From the NCBI GenBank assembly GCA_018694455.1, contig JABHNP010000325.1, forward strand, positions 1 to 11,820: a stretch of DNA of 11,820 nucleotides, given 5' to 3'. A program made the position numbers and the translations under genes. Numbering within the stretch: the first letter of the stretch is position 1; each line of letters starts with the position of its first letter. The notes under the pieces are model-generated. The model was given only the letters and a program-made list of their open reading frames with translations, was not told the origin of the DNA and searched no databases. Source of the stretch: Planctomycetaceae bacterium. Its GTDB lineage: Bacteria > Planctomycetota > Planctomycetia > Pirellulales > UBA1268. Positions 8,601 to 11,820 of this stretch are shown here, piece after piece.

Positions 8601-8849
8601 AATGACGACCAACGCATTGATTACATCGCAAACCGACTCTTGTCCCGGCCACTTGCTGAAGCTGAAAAGCCTGTTGTTAAAAAATCGCTGGCTGATTTGA
8701 CAAACTGGTACAAGGAACATCTTGAAGATGCACAAGCTGTCATCTCAGTCGGTCAATCACAGCCTCGTCATGAAGATGCTGTAACGTTAGCAAGCTGGAC
8801 CATGCTGACGAATCAACTCATGAATCTGGACGAAGTACTTTCCAAATAA
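5616..8849 (+). CDS. PSCyt1-DUF1549-LamG-DUF1553 secreted planctomycete protein
   Basis: 1077 aa from the ATG at 5616; the in-frame GTG at 5583 is a weaker start. Residues 20-38 form a Sec signal, with cleavage likely after IVQA. A planctomycete cytochrome C domain (PSCyt1) follows with CFSCH at 56-60 and a downstream conserved MPPP. The DUF1549 (PSCyt2) region starts near WVRNPIDFF (~156) and contains LTGLPP and, at 348-352, a second heme-type motif CAVCH followed by DHKFDP. A LamG/concanavalin-like domain occupies ~505-660, and DUF1553 (PSD1) starts near NRLGLAQWLL (~764) with VNRFWQEVFGTGLV and TNTPLQALVVLNDPQ. Known: this architecture is expanded in Planctomycetota and is usually paired with DUF1501. 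A role in exported polysaccharide binding or electron transfer is inference. The DUF1501 gene follows after 22 bp, so co-transcription is likely. Confidence 0.94.
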   Translation: MEPSVMRFLAQSFQTPLCMRGVVLVLSSIGCTLGIVQAKEPLSYNEHIRPILVENCFSCHGADSASRQADLRLDRREDAIEYGAIVAGDPDSTVLLDRIYSEDSEEVMPPPETKKTLSAQQKSLLTQWIKEGAEYEPHWSFIPPTRVPVPKVKKQEWVRNPIDFFILSRLEAEELLPAKEADRRTLARRLSYDLTGLPPEPSVVESFVLDPHADAYERLVDTFLSKLEWGEHRGRHWLDYARYADTHGIHFDNFREIWTYRQWVINAFNRNMPFDQFTILQLAGDLITDHGPGATPDQILDNKIATGFNRCNMTTNEGGIIDEEYIVLYARDRTETTAQVFMGLTAGCAVCHDHKFDPLSQKEFYELSAFFNNTTQRAKDGNVYNTPPVLAVPLAQDRTRFRAIEKELPGARAALAARKKNAKGEFHTWVQSLTEDQVLAIGPQETPLLDVAFSEGEGNATKASFLGKQTTIPLSDSTSWLPGPSGMSAALLNGKAVELSSVGDFEHDQPFTISCWVKLPKEDGNKNFAIASRMDESNAHRGWDLWVEDRRVGMHLIHKWPEDALKVVAKQQLKPDVWTLVTLSYNGSGNPSGIKIYYDGVMQQKPKVANNKFKKNTTRTDTAPFVIGSRSKGSPAKNLGLTSVSIWGRALSQNEVESIAKADLLTDIVKLPKEERLQAANRLYDWWLMDFDKPFQAAKARENALVTEEAAIKKRGTIAHVMQEKPDMAKAFVLDRGEYDKRLDEVSPGTPAALSAYPDTLPKNRLGLAQWLLLQDHPLTSRVTVNRFWQEVFGTGLVRTSGDFGITGELPSNQDLLDWLAVEFRESGWDVKHLFRLFVTSAAYRQAATATPEKLVKDRDNRLLSRGPRFRMDAEMIRDTALAASGLLVQKIGGPSVKPYQPDGVWKAVAMPQSDTKKYEPSTGADLYRRSMYWFWKRSAPPTSMDILDAPSREVCTVRRDRTNTPLQALVVLNDPQFIEASRALADDALFLGGSNDDQRIDYIANRLLSRPLAEAEKPVVKKSLADLTNWYKEHLEDAQAVISVGQSQPRHEDAVTLASWTMLTNQLMNLDEVLSK

Positions 8850-8871
8850 GACATCTACAAGGGCTGAATCC

Positions 8872-10371
8872 ATGAATCCACCAATCCAATCACCGCTGGA
8901 CGAACTGGGGCTCAACCTCACACGACGACGTTTCTTTGAACAAGGAAGCCATCTCCTTGGTGGAGCGGCACTTGCATCGCTTCTGCCAGGTGGGCTCGTA
9001 CACGGTGCGCCGAATACCCAGAACAATTCAAACATTGAGATACCACGTGTACCCGGCGCCATCGGACCTCACTTTGCCCCGAAGGCAAAGCATGTCATCT
9101 ATCTGCATATGGTTGGCGGACCGCCGCAGCAGGATATGTATGACTACAAGCCGGCAATGGATAACTGGTATGACAAAGACTTGCCAGAAAGCATTCGCAA
9201 CGGTCAACGACTGACAACCATGACATCTGGTCAGAAGCGATTTCCGATTGCACCTTCGAAATTCAAGTTCAAGCAGCATGGTGAAAGTGGCATGTGGGTG
9301 ACTGAACTCTTGCCATGGACTGCAAAAATGGTTGATGAGATGTGCTTTGTACGAAGCATGCATACAGAAGCGATCAATCATGAGCCTGCTATTACCTACA
9401 TGCAGACTGGGAATCAGATTACGGGACGTCCCTGTCTGGGTTCATGGACAAGTTATGGCCTTGGGAGCCTGAATGAAGATTTACCAGCGTTTGTTGTTCT
9501 TGTTGCTCAATCGACAAAGCCAGCGCAGGCGCAGGCCATTGGTGCGCGACTCTGGTCGAGTGGCTATCTTCCTGGTGAATATGCGGGCGTTAGTTTTCGC
9601 TCGAGTGGTGATCCCATTCTTTACATTAATAATCCACCAGGGGTTCCTGATGCCGTTCGCAGGAAAACACTTGATGGACTGCAGGCTTTAAACCAACAGA
9701 CATTTGAGAAGATTGGTGACCCTGAAATACGAACACGAATTGCTCAGTATGAGATGGCCTACCGGATGCAGACGAGTGTCCCTGACCTCACTGATATTTC
9801 TCAGGAGTCTGAAAGTACGCTTGCGTTGTATGGTGATCAGGTAAAAAATGCTGGGTCATTCGCCAACTCGGTCCTCATGGCACGTCGTATGGTGGAGCGT
9901 GGTGTACGGTTTGTCCAGCTGTACCTGAATCATTGGGATACACACAGTGACGTTGCGAATCGCCTCCCAAATGGTTGTCGAGATATTGATCAGGCCTGTT
10001 ACGGACTCATCAATGACTTGAAGTCTCGTGGGCTTCTTGAAGACACGCTCATCGTCTGGGGTGGTGAATTTGGCCGTACGGTCTATTCGCAGGGTGGTCT
10101 GTCAAAAGAAAACTATGGGCGTGATCATCATCCGCGTTGCTTCACGATGTGGATGTGTGGTGGTGGAGCCAAGCCTGGACAAATTTATGGTGAAACAGAT
10201 GACTTCTCATACAACATCGTAAAAGATCCTGTGCATATTCGAGATTTTCATGCCACGGTGCTTCACCTGCTTGGCTTCGACCATGAGCGATTTACATATC
10301 GTCATCTCGGTCTGGATCAGAAACTGACAGGTGTTGAACATGCCAAGATCATTCAGGACCTGATTGCCTGA
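8872..10371 (+). CDS. DUF1501 family protein, Tat-exported (alkaline phosphatase/sulfatase-like fold)
   Basis: 499 aa, full length for the family. The ATG at 8872 has AAGGG 8 nt upstream. The N-terminus carries a twin-arginine signal: TRRRFFEQG followed by a hydrophobic GGAALASLLPGGLVHGA stretch. Family landmarks are visible in order: HMVGGPPQQDMYDYKP (79-94), NHWDTH (353-358), DxDQACYGLINDLKSRGLLEDTLIVW, GGEFGRT (397-403), GRDHHP (416-421) and DFHATVLHLLGFDHERFTYRHLG near the C-terminus. The His/Asp clusters fit a metal-dependent alkaline-phosphatase-superfamily fold, but no substrate is established for DUF1501. Tat export implies folding, and perhaps metal loading, in the cytoplasm before secretion. 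It is the canonical downstream partner of DUF1549/DUF1553 proteins and very probably shares their transcript. Confidence 0.95.
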   Translation: MNPPIQSPLDELGLNLTRRRFFEQGSHLLGGAALASLLPGGLVHGAPNTQNNSNIEIPRVPGAIGPHFAPKAKHVIYLHMVGGPPQQDMYDYKPAMDNWYDKDLPESIRNGQRLTTMTSGQKRFPIAPSKFKFKQHGESGMWVTELLPWTAKMVDEMCFVRSMHTEAINHEPAITYMQTGNQITGRPCLGSWTSYGLGSLNEDLPAFVVLVAQSTKPAQAQAIGARLWSSGYLPGEYAGVSFRSSGDPILYINNPPGVPDAVRRKTLDGLQALNQQTFEKIGDPEIRTRIAQYEMAYRMQTSVPDLTDISQESESTLALYGDQVKNAGSFANSVLMARRMVERGVRFVQLYLNHWDTHSDVANRLPNGCRDIDQACYGLINDLKSRGLLEDTLIVWGGEFGRTVYSQGGLSKENYGRDHHPRCFTMWMCGGGAKPGQIYGETDDFSYNIVKDPVHIRDFHATVLHLLGFDHERFTYRHLGLDQKLTGVEHAKIIQDLIA

Positions 10372-10420
10372 CGGTGCTGCGGTCTCACAATAGACTGGAA
10401 CATCTATTTCCAGATTCACT

Positions 10421-10450
10421 CAGCAACAACCTGTTAATTAGCTGTTTTTT
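10421..10450 (+). terminator. Weak intrinsic-terminator-like element
   Basis: CAGC (10421-10424) pairs with GCTG (10441-10444). Inside, AACA (10425-10428) pairs with TGTT (10432-10435), leaving a 5-nt bulge, and six T's follow directly (10445-10450). It lies 50-80 nt after the DUF1501 stop. The stem is short and GC-poor, so it may be inefficient and allow read-through into the sulfatase gene. The rest of the 172-bp gap shows nothing else clear. Confidence 0.3.
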
Positions 10451-10527
10451 CCGATGTGTTTTTGTAACGCTTGGCAGAACGGGAACATCTGCTCATCATG
10501 CAGGCTGAAAGTGTGGTGTTCTTTTCA

Positions 10528-10535
10528 AAGAGGGG
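10528..10535 (+). promoter_or_regulatory. Shine-Dalgarno for the sulfatase gene
   Basis: AAGAGGGG ends 8 nt before the ATG at 10544 and supports that start, which also gives a well-formed signal peptide. Confidence 0.6.
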
Positions 10536-10543
10536 TCTATCTG

Positions 10544-11820
10544 ATGATCAAGTATTTTTTAGCAGTTGTACTCAGCCTGCACTGTGCGTGTGCCTATGCT
10601 GAGAGTCGTCCAAACGTTCTTTGGATTTACCTCGAGGATGTCAGTGGCTGGCTCAGTTGTTATGGCGAGACACTCATTGAAACACCAAACTTTGACCGGC
10701 TTGCTGCACGTGGTATTCGCTTTGATCGATTCTACACGCCTGCTGGTGTGTGCTCAGCAACTCGTTCTGCCACGATTGTTGGCGCAATGCAGACGAGTTT
10801 TGGTATTCATAATCACCGTAGTGGCCGACCAGATTTTCGTGGTCAGACGATGGGGGCTGCGTTTGATGACATTCGATTGCCTGCAGGCGTCGAGCCTCTT
10901 CCAGTTTTGATGAAGAAAGTCGGGTACTTTACGTTTAATCAATCTGGCAAAGATGATTACAACTTCAAATGGAGTGCAGAAGATTTCTATAGCCCGAACA
11001 GCAAAACAAATCTTTGGCAAAACCGCGAAGATGGCCAGCCATTTTTTGGGCAGGTTCAGCTTCGTGGCGGCAAACTTGGCAAGCGGGCAAAGCCAGTGAT
11101 TGATCCTGCAACAGTACCTGTTCCACCGTACTATCCAGACATTCCTGAAGTACGTGAAGAAATTGCACATCACTACGACTGTCTTCTGAAGACTGACCAA
11201 GAAATTGGTGACCTGCTTGACCAGCTTGAAAAGGATGGACTCACTGATTCAACGTACATCTTCTGCTTCAGTGACCATGGCTACAAACTTCATCGTCACA
11301 AACAATTTTTATATGAGGGTGGCATTCGCATGCCGCTGCTTGTAGCCGGCCCTGGGATTCAACCTGGCCAAGTGCGTGATGATCTTGTTAGTGGCATTGA
11401 TATCGCGCCGGCAAGCCTTGCAGCTGCTGGGCTCTCTATTCCTTCTTTTATGGAAGGGCGAGATTTCCTGGCAAAAGATTACACACCACGTGAGTATCTT
11501 GTTGCTGCACGCGATCGATGTGATTACAGCATTGAAAAAATTCGGGCGATTGTCACATCGCGATTTAAGTATCTGCGAAATTACCTGACAGACCGTCCTT
11601 TTATGCAGCCGAGTTATAAAGATCCGTGGCCTGTTTCCATACGATTTCGGGAGATGATGGCCAACAATGAGATGAATGAGACACAACTCATTTTCTTTGG
11701 TTCAGAAAAGCCGCCTGAAGAGCTGTATGATCTGGAAAACGATCCTCATGAAATTCATAATCTTGCTGAAGATTCTGCATTTCAGAAAGAGCTTGAAGAG
11801 CATCGTACGATGTTGAAAGA
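10544..11820 (+). CDS. Exported type I sulfatase, 3' end beyond window
   Basis: 425 complete codons are visible and the frame is open at the right edge. Residues 1-19 are a Sec signal (MIKYFLAVVLSLH..., cleavage likely after AYA). The family S1 core then shows NVLWIYLEDVSGWLSCYGE (metal-site acidic pair E31-D32 in place of the commoner DD), TPNFDRLAARG, and the formylglycine motif C70-S-A-T-R74. SDHG (243-246) precedes HRHKQFLYEGGIRMPLLV, which supplies the conserved Lys. The ELYDLENDPHEIHNLA tail is typical of sulfatases near the C-terminus, so little is probably missing. It should hydrolyse sulfate esters or sulfamates, probably of a polysaccharide. The ED pair and overall pattern recall heparan N-sulfatase-like planctomycete members, but the substrate cannot be assigned. 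It lies 172 bp after the DUF1501 gene on the same strand. Confidence 0.93.
   Translation, partial: MIKYFLAVVLSLHCACAYAESRPNVLWIYLEDVSGWLSCYGETLIETPNFDRLAARGIRFDRFYTPAGVCSATRSATIVGAMQTSFGIHNHRSGRPDFRGQTMGAAFDDIRLPAGVEPLPVLMKKVGYFTFNQSGKDDYNFKWSAEDFYSPNSKTNLWQNREDGQPFFGQVQLRGGKLGKRAKPVIDPATVPVPPYYPDIPEVREEIAHHYDCLLKTDQEIGDLLDQLEKDGLTDSTYIFCFSDHGYKLHRHKQFLYEGGIRMPLLVAGPGIQPGQVRDDLVSGIDIAPASLAAAGLSIPSFMEGRDFLAKDYTPREYLVAARDRCDYSIEKIRAIVTSRFKYLRNYLTDRPFMQPSYKDPWPVSIRFREMMANNEMNETQLIFFGSEKPPEELYDLENDPHEIHNLAEDSAFQKELEEHRTMLK

Noticed and set aside
10395..10413. CTGGAA/TTCCAG hairpin after the DUF1501 gene as a terminator
   Set aside because: The stem is only 6 bp with a 7-nt loop and no T-tract follows; the element at 10421-10450 is the better candidate.
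10754..11200. Minus-strand ORF of 148 codons inside the sulfatase gene
   Set aside because: It is antisense to conserved sulfatase motifs, and its product is Cys/Lys-rich and unrecognisable.

Overview
The window reads as chromosomal DNA of a planctomycete (Planctomycetota, probably a marine Pirellulales or Planctomycetales relative). The main reason is the tandem of a PSCyt1/DUF1549/LamG/DUF1553 protein and a Tat-exported DUF1501 protein, followed by a type I sulfatase. This set is expanded in that phylum and is rarely seen together elsewhere. Base composition looks moderate (roughly half GC by eye), and coding density is high apart from one 455-bp divergent intergenic region.

Layout. (1) Bases 1-5160, minus strand: one uninterrupted reading frame of 1720 visible codons for an exported alpha-2-macroglobulin (A2M) family protein. 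Its C-terminus lies beyond the left edge. The thioester motif is destroyed (Ser and Ala where Cys and Gln should be), while the bait-region position holds a flexible Gly/Met/Ala-rich stretch. (2) Bases 5161-5615: divergent intergenic region holding a 49-codon minus-strand ORF in frame with the A2M gene, several short repeats, a long imperfect hairpin (5438-5495) and a possible promoter. (3) Bases 5616-8849, plus: secreted PSCyt1-DUF1549-LamG-DUF1553 protein with two CxxCH motifs. (4) Bases 8872-10371, plus: DUF1501 protein with a twin-arginine signal. (5) Bases 10372-10543: short spacer with a weak terminator-like element. (6) Bases 10544-11820, plus: exported sulfatase with a CSATR active-site motif, cut by the right edge.

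How they may work together. The three plus-strand genes are all exported and probably form one catabolic or cell-envelope cluster. The DUF1549/DUF1553 and DUF1501 proteins are almost certainly co-transcribed (22-bp gap), and the sulfatase may be read through or have its own promoter. The cluster is plausibly involved in handling sulfated polysaccharide, but the biochemical role of the PSCyt/DUF1501 pair is not established. The A2M protein is transcribed away from it and need not be related. No tRNA, rRNA, CRISPR array or intact mobile element was seen.
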